Source: a bacterium (GTDB lineage: Bacteria > Ratteibacteria > UBA8468). Taken from it: a stretch of 29,402 nucleotides of DNA. Where the stretch lies: the NCBI GenBank assembly GCA_030672255.1, contig DAOVGU010000201.1:1-29402 (forward strand), given 5' to 3'. The notes under the pieces were generated by a model. It was not told the origin of the DNA, did not search any database, and was given only the letters and a program-made list of their open reading frames with translations. A program made the translations under genes and the position numbers. This document shows positions 7,248 to 14,513 of the stretch, in pieces (positions within the stretch are counted from its first letter, which is position 1; each line of letters starts with the position of its first letter).

Positions 7248-8597
7248 TTACCCTTTTCTCATTTTCACAACCGCAATTTGAGCAGCATTTACAACCTGAT
7301 AAGCCACGGGCGATGCAGTAAGCATAGGATGGGTACCTATTTGAAAAGTACACACTTCATCTGCTCTCATTTTATTTTGGATCATAGAACCAATAAAATT
7401 TGTTAGTTCTCCAACACTCTTTCCCCCGTAAACCTGTCCGCCTAAAAGTAAACCCGTATCCTTCTCAAAAAGCAATTTTACTCCCAGTTCCTGCGCACCT
7501 GGTATACTACCCGGATGCTTATCCGGAGCAGCAACTTCAGCAGTTACTACACCTATACCGAGTTCTCCTGCTCTACTTTCTGTAATACCTGCCGAGCCAA
7601 TTGCGAGGTCACCAAAACAGGTAGAAAATATACCGATAGCGCAATCCATTCTGCGTCTGACTCCAAAGAGGTTTGCTCCGGCTATCCTGGCTTCAGTGGT
7701 CGCTTGAGAAGCTAAACGGATCGCCGTGGCTACTCCACTGAGATAGCATCTTTTTTGAACACAGTCACCACAAGCAAAAATGCTTTCATCGCTTGTTCTC
7801 ATAAAATCATCAACCCATATGCCTTCCTTTTCATTAAACTTCAAACCGGATTCTCTGGCAAGTTTAACATTTGGGATAACGCCTATCCCCAAAATTACGA
7901 TATCTGCTTTAAGTTTCTGGCCATTGTCCAACTTTACATACTCTACCATTTTCTTCCCTAAAATAGCTTCCGCTCTTTTATTAGATAAAATCTTTATGCC
8001 TCTTTCGGACAGTTTTTTCTCCACACGAATACAGATTTCATCATCACAGGCTAAAAGAAGACAGTGGGGAAGAAGTTCTATTACGGTCACATTATTTAGG
8101 TTCTTTCTTTTCTTACATTCATCGGCAAATTCCAGGCCAATGAAGCCCCCACCGATAATGACTACATCCTTAGCTTTTTCCAAAGCCTGCAAAAGCTCAG
8201 TAAGATAGCCCACATCCTTTTTTACAGTGAAAACATTATCAAGTTCAACACCAGGTACGGGAGGAACCAATGGCAGAGAGCCAGTTGCCAGGACAAGCTT
8301 TTCATATTTAATAGTTTTCCCATTTGATGTAGTAATAGCTTTGTCATCTTTATTTATGAAAGTGACCTCATCTATAATTAGACTTATGCTGTTTTTAGAA
8401 AGCACTGTATCAGGAATGAGGTTCTTCTCCGGAGAACCAAGTGTGCCAAAAATATAGGGTATACCACAGGGTATTAAAACTTTTTCTTCTTTTCGAATTA
8501 AAGTAATCTTAGATTGAGGATAATATCTTCTCACTGTGACTGCGGCAGTGACCCCAGCCGCACTCCCACCCACAATTAATATATCTGTTTTCTCCAT
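7248..8597 (-). CDS. CoA-disulfide reductase / NAD(P)H sulfur or polysulfide reductase-like flavoprotein
   Basis: A 449-residue FAD-dependent pyridine nucleotide-disulfide oxidoreductase with a single active cysteine. Visible are the FAD-binding GGSAAG (residues 10-15), the lone redox cysteine C44 in VLIPCGIPYIFG, the NAD(P)H-binding VIIGGGFIGLEF near residue 146, the second FAD motif IFACGDC near residue 270, and the C-terminal dimerisation domain ending FQIGTHPMLTASP. Members reduce CoA disulfide, CoA persulfide/polysulfide, elemental sulfur or O2, and sequence alone does not decide which. It lies 9 bp after mrpE and directly before an ArsR-like regulator, in the middle of an Mrp operon. 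Confidence 0.87.
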   Translation of the reverse strand: MEKTDILIVGGSAAGVTAAVTVRRYYPQSKITLIRKEEKVLIPCGIPYIFGTLGSPEKNLIPDTVLSKNSISLIIDEVTFINKDDKAITTSNGKTIKYEKLVLATGSLPLVPPVPGVELDNVFTVKKDVGYLTELLQALEKAKDVVIIGGGFIGLEFADECKKRKNLNNVTVIELLPHCLLLACDDEICIRVEKKLSERGIKILSNKRAEAILGKKMVEYVKLDNGQKLKADIVILGIGVIPNVKLARESGLKFNEKEGIWVDDFMRTSDESIFACGDCVQKRCYLSGVATAIRLASQATTEARIAGANLFGVRRRMDCAIGIFSTCFGDLAIGSAGITESRAGELGIGVVTAEVAAPDKHPGSIPGAQELGVKLLFEKDTGLLLGGQVYGGKSVGELTNFIGSMIQNKMRADEVCTFQIGTHPMLTASPVAYQVVNAAQIAVVKMRKG

Positions 8598-8606
8598 ACA
8601 CCCTCC

Positions 8607-9110
8607 TCACCCGAATATCACTCTTAAGTACTTCTCGAATTTTCCTCCAATAATTTTCGTAGATTCATCCATATCCTCACTTCTCACATTTATCCAATGG
8701 ATGAGCAACCGATCACCTAATATATCTAAGGTAAATGTGCCTGGAGTTAATGTGATAGAATTTGCAAGAATCATTTTTGCAATATCGGATTTAAGTCCTG
8801 TTTTAATAACAACAATCCCTGGCTTTATTGGCATCCGAGGATGGATAATTCGATAAGCAACATCAAAATTTGCCTTTATTATTTCCTTAAATAGAACGGC
8901 CAGATAAATGATAAAGAAGGCAAATCTCCTTAAGCTCAAGGGAGGGAGTCCAAGCTTAAGGTAATACTCATTTAAAAATAGCGCTAAAATAAGAGTTATA
9001 AGGATGCCGGTGAGTAACTCCTGATATCCTAAACTGGAAACGAGAGCAAGCCATATTAGGATTAAAAATAAAAACAAATAAATAAAACTTTTAACTTTAT
9101 CTCTAAGCAT
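8607..9110 (-). CDS. mrpE: Mrp antiporter subunit E (MbhA/MnhE-like)
   Basis: A 167-residue protein with two or three N-terminal helices and a cytoplasmic C-terminal domain. ANSITLTPGTFTLDI is the diagnostic MrpE motif. The ATG at 9110 is 21 bp past the -10 box of the promoter described below, so the transcript leader is only about 14 nt and shows no Shine-Dalgarno sequence. It is the first gene of the membrane-complex operon, separated from the rest of the mrp genes by the flavoprotein and ArsR genes. Confidence 0.92.
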   Translation of the reverse strand: MLRDKVKSFIYLFLFLILIWLALVSSLGYQELLTGILITLILALFLNEYYLKLGLPPLSLRRFAFFIIYLAVLFKEIIKANFDVAYRIIHPRMPIKPGIVVIKTGLKSDIAKMILANSITLTPGTFTLDILGDRLLIHWINVRSEDMDESTKIIGGKFEKYLRVIFG

Positions 9111-9113
9111 ACT

Positions 9114-9131
9114 TTGTGAAATTTGTCACAA
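9114..9131. promoter_or_regulatory. Rex operator (TTGTGA-N6-TCACAA)
   Basis: TTGTGAAATTTGTCACAA is a perfect inverted repeat (6-6-6) matching the Rex consensus. It abuts the -10 box of the promoter for mrpE and lies immediately after the rex gene, so Rex bound here would block initiation. CRP/FNR-type proteins can recognise a similar TGTGA-N6-TCACA core, but the adjacent rex gene makes Rex the natural candidate. Confidence 0.85.
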
Positions 9132-9160
9132 ATTATAAAACAAAAAAATTTTTATGTCAA
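9132..9160 (-). promoter_or_regulatory. Consensus sigma-70 promoter of the mrp/energy-complex operon
   Basis: On the minus strand, TTGACA (9160-9155) and TATAAT (9137-9132) are separated by exactly 17 bp, matching the housekeeping consensus at all 12 positions. The -35 box overlaps the last codons of rex. Transcription would begin within the Rex operator, about 14 nt before the mrpE ATG. Confidence 0.88.
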
Positions 9161-9814
9161 ATTTGTAGTGGTCGAGCTTGCTCGACTTTGTTCTTTGTGA
9201 GTGAGATAGTAAGCAAGGGATTGTAATTCAATCGCCATATCGATGGTGTTGATAATGACTCCTTTGGGGATATTCAAGTAATGGGGAGCGAAATTCAAAA
9301 TTACCTTGATGCCAGCGGCTACCAACCTATCGGCTACTTCTTGGGCATTTGCTGCCGGAACTGTGATTATGGCAATTTTAATCTTTCTTCTTCTTAATAC
9401 TTCTTTTATCCTGGCTACATCTTCAATCTTCAATTCAGAAATCTTCTTTCCAATCTTCTCGGGGTTGTTGTCAAAGAGAGCGGAGATTCTGAAACCAAAT
9501 TTTTCAAAACCAAGATAGGCAAGCAAAGCGCTGCCCAACTTTCCTATTCCTACCAACGCCACCTCTTGCTTTTCCTTTAATCCCAGGATTGACTCAATCT
9601 CGGCAATGAGTTTTTTGACGGAATAGCCAACCCCCGGAGTACCGAACTCTCCAAAACAGGCTAAATCCTTCCTTACCTGAGCCGGAGAGGCATGGATATG
9701 CTCGGTCAATTTTTCCGAGGAAATTATCTCCACCCTCTTTCTGGATAATTGACGAAGAGAGCGCAGATAGAGAGCAAGCCGCTTAATTGTCTCGTGAGGG
9801 ATAGCCTGCTTCAT
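9152..9814 (-). CDS. rex: Redox-sensing transcriptional repressor Rex
   Basis: A 220-residue Rex protein. The N-terminal winged helix has SPAQVRKDLACFGEFGTPGVGY (residues about 43-64), the DNA-reading and Rex-specific motif. The Rossmann domain begins ALVGIGKLGSALL (GIGKLG at 89-94), with FDNNPEKIG and IITVPAANAQEVADRL further on. Rex senses the NADH/NAD+ ratio and releases DNA when NADH is high. The last residues (SRASSTTTN) are encoded by a REP hairpin. No clear ribosome binding site precedes the ATG, and a TCATTGCGAG-type repeat begins 19 bp upstream. The matching operator is just downstream, ahead of mrpE. Confidence 0.95.
   Translation of the reverse strand: MKQAIPHETIKRLALYLRSLRQLSRKRVEIISSEKLTEHIHASPAQVRKDLACFGEFGTPGVGYSVKKLIAEIESILGLKEKQEVALVGIGKLGSALLAYLGFEKFGFRISALFDNNPEKIGKKISELKIEDVARIKEVLRRRKIKIAIITVPAANAQEVADRLVAAGIKVILNFAPHYLNIPKGVIINTIDMAIELQSLAYYLTHKEQSRASSTTTNLT
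9165..9186 (+). repeat. REP-like hairpin inside the 3' end of rex
   Basis: GTAG (9165-9168) then a perfect 7-bp stem GTCGAGC-TT-GCTCGAC (9171-9186). It encodes the C-terminal tail of Rex and sits just upstream of the mrpE promoter. It could also weaken read-through from rex. Confidence 0.65.
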
Positions 9815-9832
9815 AATATGTTAAAGAAACCA

Positions 9833-9948
9833 TGTCATTGCGAGCTAAAGGCGAAGCAATCCGACGGAGTCGTTGCGAGGAGTGAAACGACGAAGCAATC
9901 TCAAGAAGCGAGGGATTGCCACACTCACTTTGTTCGCTCGCAATGACA
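9833..9948. repeat. TCATTGCGAG-type small repeat element between fhs and rex
   Basis: A 116-bp GC-richer element with 13-bp perfect inverted ends TGTCATTGCGAGC (9833-9845) and GCTCGCAATGACA (9936-9948). Internal GAAGCAATC and GGATTGCC segments are degenerate copies of the same unit. It fills most of the 153-bp gap between fhs and rex. Related copies occur at 14226 and 18767. Confidence 0.8.
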
Positions 9949-9967
9949 TCTGTGGTTGTATATATGA

Positions 9968-11665
9968 TCAAAAAAGACCTACCGTCTTTCCACTTTTATC
10001 AATATCGACCGGAACAAAAGCTGCAACCGAAGGAAGTCCGGGCATCGTCCTCATTTCACCAAGAAGAGGATAGAGAAAACCTGCTCCAACGGAGGCCCGG
10101 ATATCTCGCACCGGAATGCGGTAATTTTTGGGAACCCCTTTTAGTTCCGGATCATGGGAAAGGGAAAGATGGGTCTTGGCCATATTGATGCATAATTTAT
10201 CATAGCCAAGTTTGGTATATAATTTAATCCTTTTCTCTGCCAATGGTGCGTAATCAACTCCATCGGCCCGATAGATTTTGGTGGCAATTGTCTCAATCTT
10301 TTCCTTAATGGAGAGTTCATCCGGATAGAGAAAATGGAAGTTGTTAGGCTCCTCACATGCCTTGACAATCGCCTCAGCGGCCTCAATACAACCATTCCCA
10401 CCCTTTGCCCAGGGGTCAATAGTAACTGAGGTATAAGCGCCATTATCAAGCGCATATTTGCGGACAAATTCTATTTCCCTGTCTTTATCGGCAGTAAACC
10501 GATTGACCGTAACCACCACCGGAATCCCAAAGGAAACCATATTCTCCAGATGAACCTTTAGATTCTCACATCCCTTCTTCAAGGCAGGCATATTTTCCCT
10601 TTCCGCTAACTCTTTGTCATATTTCTGCCCCGGCTTAAGAACAAAGGCCCCGCCATGCATCTTAAGGGCACGGATGGAGCAGGTGATAACTACAACATCA
10701 AGTTTAAGTTTACCTTGACGGCAGACAACATCGATTAGCTTCTCTGCTCCACAGTCGGCACCAAAACCACTTTCGGTAATCACATAATCGGCCAATTTAA
10801 GAGCAACCATATTGGCGAGAACTGAATTATTTCCATGAGCCACATTGGCAAAAGGGAAACCATGGTCAATCACCGGACTATTCTCCAGACTTTGAACTAA
10901 ATTCGGCTTGATGGAGTCCTTCATCAGCACGGTCATTGCTCCCGCTACCCTCAGGTCCTCTGCAGTCACCGGTTTTCTCTCGTGGGTAAAACCACAAACT
11001 ATTCTTCCCAGTCTCTTCCTTAAATCAAAAAGATCGGTGGTAAGAGCGTGAATAGCAGCCGTCTCTGTTGCCACGGTGATGTCATAGCCGGTTTCCCGGG
11101 GTATCCCATTTGCTTTACCACCTAATCCGGTCACTATCTGCCGAAGAGCGCGGTCACTAACATCAACACAGCGACGTAAAGTAATATTGAGCGGGTCGAT
11201 ATTCAGTTTGTTTCCGTGGAGAAGATGAGCATCAAGCGCCGCATTAAATAGGTTATGAGCCGTTTCAACCGCATGAATATCTCCGGTGAAATGGAGGTTA
11301 ATATTTTCCATCGGGATTACCTGGGAATAACCCCCTCCACAAGCTCCACCCTTGATGCCAAAGGTAGGACCCTTGGAAGGCTCCCTGATGGTATTGCAGA
11401 CCTTTTTCCCTATTTTGGCTAACGCCTGTCCAATTCCCAAATTGGTAACGGTCTTTCCTTCTCCTAAAGGAGTGGGAGTGATTGCGGTTACGGTGATGAA
11501 TTTTCCATTGGGTCTATCCTTTAGCCTTTCTAAAAGTTTAAGGTCAATCTTGGCCATATACCTTCCGTAGGGCTCGAGTTCATCCTCCTTAACCCCGAGT
11601 TTTTCGGCAATCTCGGTTATCGGCCTTATCTTTGCCCTTTGCGCAATTTCCAAATCACTAAGCAT
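9968..11665 (-). CDS. fhs: Formate--tetrahydrofolate ligase
   Basis: A 565-residue enzyme that makes 10-formyl-tetrahydrofolate from formate, ATP and THF, the entry step of the methyl branch. The P-loop TPLGEGKT is at residues 65-72. Family blocks include FGIKGGACGGGYSQVIPMENINLHFTGD, MHGGAFVLKPGQ and HFLYPDELSIKEKIETIA. Length is close to the usual about 556. A strong AAGGAGG ribosome binding site precedes the ATG, which lies 18 bp after the GlmU-like gene, so it is probably cotranscribed. The gene is intact. Confidence 0.97.
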   Translation of the reverse strand: MLSDLEIAQRAKIRPITEIAEKLGVKEDELEPYGRYMAKIDLKLLERLKDRPNGKFITVTAITPTPLGEGKTVTNLGIGQALAKIGKKVCNTIREPSKGPTFGIKGGACGGGYSQVIPMENINLHFTGDIHAVETAHNLFNAALDAHLLHGNKLNIDPLNITLRRCVDVSDRALRQIVTGLGGKANGIPRETGYDITVATETAAIHALTTDLFDLRKRLGRIVCGFTHERKPVTAEDLRVAGAMTVLMKDSIKPNLVQSLENSPVIDHGFPFANVAHGNNSVLANMVALKLADYVITESGFGADCGAEKLIDVVCRQGKLKLDVVVITCSIRALKMHGGAFVLKPGQKYDKELAERENMPALKKGCENLKVHLENMVSFGIPVVVTVNRFTADKDREIEFVRKYALDNGAYTSVTIDPWAKGGNGCIEAAEAIVKACEEPNNFHFLYPDELSIKEKIETIATKIYRADGVDYAPLAEKRIKLYTKLGYDKLCINMAKTHLSLSHDPELKGVPKNYRIPVRDIRASVGAGFLYPLLGEMRTMPGLPSVAAFVPVDIDKSGKTVGLF

Positions 11666-11683
11666 TTTTCCTCCTTATTTCAA

Positions 11684-12931
11684 TTACATCAAGGATTTTT
11701 GAACGGCCTGTTTCCGTTCTTCCTTTGTAATTTCATGGACGTACCTTAATAGTCCAATATCTTCCTGGGTAAGTTCTTTTTTTCTCCGGGACATCGCCAT
11801 TTTTGCGGTTTCCAATTGCATCCTTAAGCTATATTTCAAAAAATTATTATTGAGATACCATGCAAAAGAAGGAATAAACTTAGGAGAAATTTTGCCGCTT
11901 CCTACCACGTTACACATTACGCCAATTACCGTTCCTGTATTCAAGATAGTACCAATACTTGTTTTTGTATGGTCGCCAATAAAGGAACCAACTTTGATAC
12001 TCTTGGAGTCAACAAGTCTATCTTTAATATGAACCGAAACAGTGCTGTAATCATTCTTTAAATCACTATTGGTAGTTAATGCCCCTAAATTTACCCATTC
12101 GCAAATGTAGGAATGTCCAATAAAGCCTTCATGAAATTTATTGGCATAGCCATGAAAGATGGTCTCCTCTATCTCCCCTCCAATCATTGTCACCGGACCA
12201 AGGGAGCAGCCCTCCCTTACCTTTCCCCCAACAATCTTAGATCTTTTTCCAATATAGGAAGGTCCTTCAATTCTGGAGTGAGGATGAACAATTGCTTCTT
12301 CATCAATAATCACTGGACCTTCAGTAGTATCCAAAACGGCAAAGGGGTGGATCTTTGCTCGTTTACCAATAAAGAGTTTTGATTTATCTCCCACAATGGC
12401 CGCCTGTGGAGAGAGTTCCCCCTCTATTTTTCCTCCTATAGATCTAAAATCATCGGTGATCGCTTCTCCATTATTGTTGATGAGGTCCCAGGGATAGGTA
12501 ATTAATTTTAAATCCACCTCTTTTTGGGGAAGAATCTGCAAAACATTTTTTAAGAATTCCGAGAAGTGGAAGAAATTAACTTTATTTATTGTTTCCTTCT
12601 TTATATTTATATAAGCAACCGCGTCGTCCTTGATTCCTATTTCTTCGCTGGCCGGAGAAATTTTTTCCTTTAATAATAATCTTGCATTCAAAAGAAGAAG
12701 GTCATCGTTTTTTAAATCATCTAAACTATTCACGGAAGATTGCTGGTTTCTTTTTTTAAAAGAGTCTACCAACTGCGGGCGCATAAAAAAGCAAATCTCC
12801 ATATTATCGTAATTTCTCTTTACCTTTTCGTAAAGAGAGGTTGCTCCACATCTTAATTCAAAAACAGGTCTTAAATACACCAATGGGTACAACTGGTCAA
12901 ATTTTTCATCCTCAAAAATACAAATCCTCAT
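11684..12931 (-). CDS. GlmU-like sugar nucleotidyltransferase with hexapeptide-repeat C-terminus
   Basis: I place the start at the ATG at 12931 (MRICIFEDEKFDQLYPL...), with an AAAGGAGGAG ribosome binding site, giving 415 residues. An upstream in-frame start near 12982 would translate repeat sequence. The N-terminal about 170 residues resemble the alternative bacterial GlmU group (NTP_transf_4: FEDxxxxxLYPLVYLRPVFELRCG). From about residue 190 there are left-handed beta-helix hexapeptide repeats (IVGDKSKLFIGKRAKIHPFAVLD, GPSYIGKRSKIVGG, GSFIGDHTKTSIGTILNTGTVIG). It probably activates a sugar phosphate such as GlcNAc-1-P for the envelope. The substrate is not certain. Its place between ackA and fhs is unexpected for a cell-wall enzyme. 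Confidence 0.82.
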   Translation of the reverse strand: MRICIFEDEKFDQLYPLVYLRPVFELRCGATSLYEKVKRNYDNMEICFFMRPQLVDSFKKRNQQSSVNSLDDLKNDDLLLLNARLLLKEKISPASEEIGIKDDAVAYINIKKETINKVNFFHFSEFLKNVLQILPQKEVDLKLITYPWDLINNNGEAITDDFRSIGGKIEGELSPQAAIVGDKSKLFIGKRAKIHPFAVLDTTEGPVIIDEEAIVHPHSRIEGPSYIGKRSKIVGGKVREGCSLGPVTMIGGEIEETIFHGYANKFHEGFIGHSYICEWVNLGALTTNSDLKNDYSTVSVHIKDRLVDSKSIKVGSFIGDHTKTSIGTILNTGTVIGVMCNVVGSGKISPKFIPSFAWYLNNNFLKYSLRMQLETAKMAMSRRKKELTQEDIGLLRYVHEITKEERKQAVQKSLM

Positions 12932-12970
12932 TTTTTTTTCTCCTCCTTTCGTTTCACTCCAGTCGTCGGT

Positions 12971-13033
12971 CAGGGTGCTCACTGACTCGCACCCGACGCT
13001 ATCTCGTGCTCGTTATTCCTCGCACAGCGTCCC
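12971..13033 (+). repeat. Dispersed repeat at the 3' end of ackA (copy 1)
   Basis: It begins CAGGGTGCTCAC and continues through GACGCTATCTCGTGCTC to TCGCACAGCGTCC. The same blocks in the same order and orientation occur upstream of ackA at 14274-14412. This copy encodes the last about 19 residues of AckA and supplies its stop codon. Confidence 0.75.
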
Positions 13034-14220
13034 TCCGCAATTTCGTAAGTGTCAAAGGCTATTCGTATTTCTTCATTAGTGGGAATAACCCAGACCTTTA
13101 CTTTTGAACTTTCTCGGCTAATCCTGGCCTCAATTCCCCTTGCTTCTTTATTCTTTTTTTCATCAATTTCTATTCCCAAGTCTTCCATTTCTTCCAAACT
13201 TTTTCTCCTTACATAGGGAACATTCTCTCCAATTCCTGCGGTGAAAATTATAGCATCCGTTTTTCCCAGAACAGCCATATAACTGCCAATGTATTTCTTC
13301 AAATGATAACAGAAAACGTCAATTGCTAATTTCGCTTTTTTGTCTCCTCTGTCTTTTGCCTGAAGAAGATTGCGCATATCATTACTTATTTCTGAAACGC
13401 CTAAAAGGCCGCTTTTTTTATTTAAAAGATCGTTTAACTCTTTTGTAGAATACCCCTTATCAATTAAATAAAAAGTTATTGCAGGGTCAATATCCCCTGA
13501 CCTTGTTCCCATCACTAATCCTTCTAAGGGGGTAAACCCCATACTGGTATCTACCGATTTCCCCTTTTTAACGGCAGTGATACTGCATCCATTTCCCAGA
13601 TGGCAGGTAATGATATTTAAGTCCTCTTTATTTTTATTTAGAATTGATACTAATCTCCTTGCCACATAACGGTGAGAGGTCCCATGAAAACCATACCTTC
13701 TAATTCCATATTTCTCATAGAGTTGATAAGGGATTGCGTATAAATATACTTCCCGGGGAATGGTATGATGAAAAGCGGTGTCAAAAGCAGCGACCTGGAC
13801 TGCACGGGGAAGAATTTTTTTACTTGCTTTTATTCCCATTAAGTTTGCGGGATTATGCAGAGGAGCCAAATCTATATATTCCTCTGTTTTCTTGATTACT
13901 TCCTCGGTAATTAAAACCGATTTTGTAAATTCTTCTCCGCCATGAACAACGCGATGACCAACTCCCGCAATTTCCTTGATTGAAGAAATTACACCTTTTT
14001 CCTTATCGGCAAGGATCTTTATAATAAAGGTCATTCCTTCTTCATGGTCGGAAATATCTTTTTTAAACTCCAAATCTCCCTTTATACTTTTATGATGGAG
14101 AAAGGAAATTTCTTCCCCAATTTTCTCGAATAACCCTTTTGCAATTACTTTTTCTTCAGGCATTTCAAATAACTGGTACTTTATCGAGGAACTACCGCAG
14201 TTTATCACTAAAATTTTCAT
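12979..14220 (-). CDS. ackA: Acetate kinase
   Basis: A 413-residue acetate kinase converting acetyl phosphate and ADP to acetate and ATP. Motifs are the N-terminal MKILVINCGSSSIKYQLFE, GHRVVHGGE, FDTAFHHTIP, YGFHGTSHRYV, CHLGNGCS, MGFTPLEGLVMGTRSGDIDP and FTAGIGENVPYVR. The conserved protein ends near IAFDTYEIA. The following AEGRCARNNEHEIASGASQ tail is encoded by an inserted repeat and is probably non-native. The ATG at 14220 has no visible Shine-Dalgarno sequence: the sequence CTCGCAATGAC of a repeat ends 5 bp before it. It lies downstream of pta, separated by 293 bp of repeats. Confidence 0.97.
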   Translation of the reverse strand: MKILVINCGSSSIKYQLFEMPEEKVIAKGLFEKIGEEISFLHHKSIKGDLEFKKDISDHEEGMTFIIKILADKEKGVISSIKEIAGVGHRVVHGGEEFTKSVLITEEVIKKTEEYIDLAPLHNPANLMGIKASKKILPRAVQVAAFDTAFHHTIPREVYLYAIPYQLYEKYGIRRYGFHGTSHRYVARRLVSILNKNKEDLNIITCHLGNGCSITAVKKGKSVDTSMGFTPLEGLVMGTRSGDIDPAITFYLIDKGYSTKELNDLLNKKSGLLGVSEISNDMRNLLQAKDRGDKKAKLAIDVFCYHLKKYIGSYMAVLGKTDAIIFTAGIGENVPYVRRKSLEEMEDLGIEIDEKKNKEARGIEARISRESSKVKVWVIPTNEEIRIAFDTYEIAEGRCARNNEHEIASGASQ

Positions 14221-14225
14221 AATTT

Positions 14226-14505
14226 GTCATTGCGAGTCCGCCTTGGCGGTCTCCTCAGCTATCGCTTCGTCAGGCAGGGTGCTCACAATCTCCTTGCCTT
14301 CGGCAAGCCGGCCCGCCTCACGTCTCGGCGGGCGTGCCAAACAGTGCTCTTTATTCATCGCACTGGCACCCCAACGCTATCTCGTGCTCTTTATTCATCG
14401 CACAGCGTCCGTGGCAATCCGGCACAAAGTGTCATTCCCGCAATCAGTAAGCGGGAATCTATCTTCCTTTCTGGATTCCTGCTTCCGCAGGAATGACGCT
14501 TTGAC
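14226..14505. repeat. Composite repeat block between pta and ackA
   Basis: This gap is made of nested small repeats and carries no gene. It starts with GTCATTGCGAG (14226-14236), then CAGGGTGCTCAC (about 14274). Two direct copies of GTGCTCTTTATTCATCGCAC follow at 14344-14363 and 14384-14403. Near 14413 comes GTGGCAATCC, the usual far end of a TCATTGCGAG element. A second palindromic element with GTCATTCC and GGAATGAC ends spans about 14431-14502. The order suggests insertion of one repeat into another. Confidence 0.75.
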
Positions 14506-14513
14506 GCTTTGCG

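Noticed and set aside
9749..10188. Several 60-90 residue frames around the fhs-rex gap
   Set aside because: They translate the TCATTGCGAG repeat or run antisense to fhs and rex. No start signals are seen.
12932..12982. Longer N-terminus for the GlmU-like protein
   Set aside because: The extension overlaps the end of ackA and repeat sequence, and the strong AAAGGAGGAG site positions the ATG at 12931.
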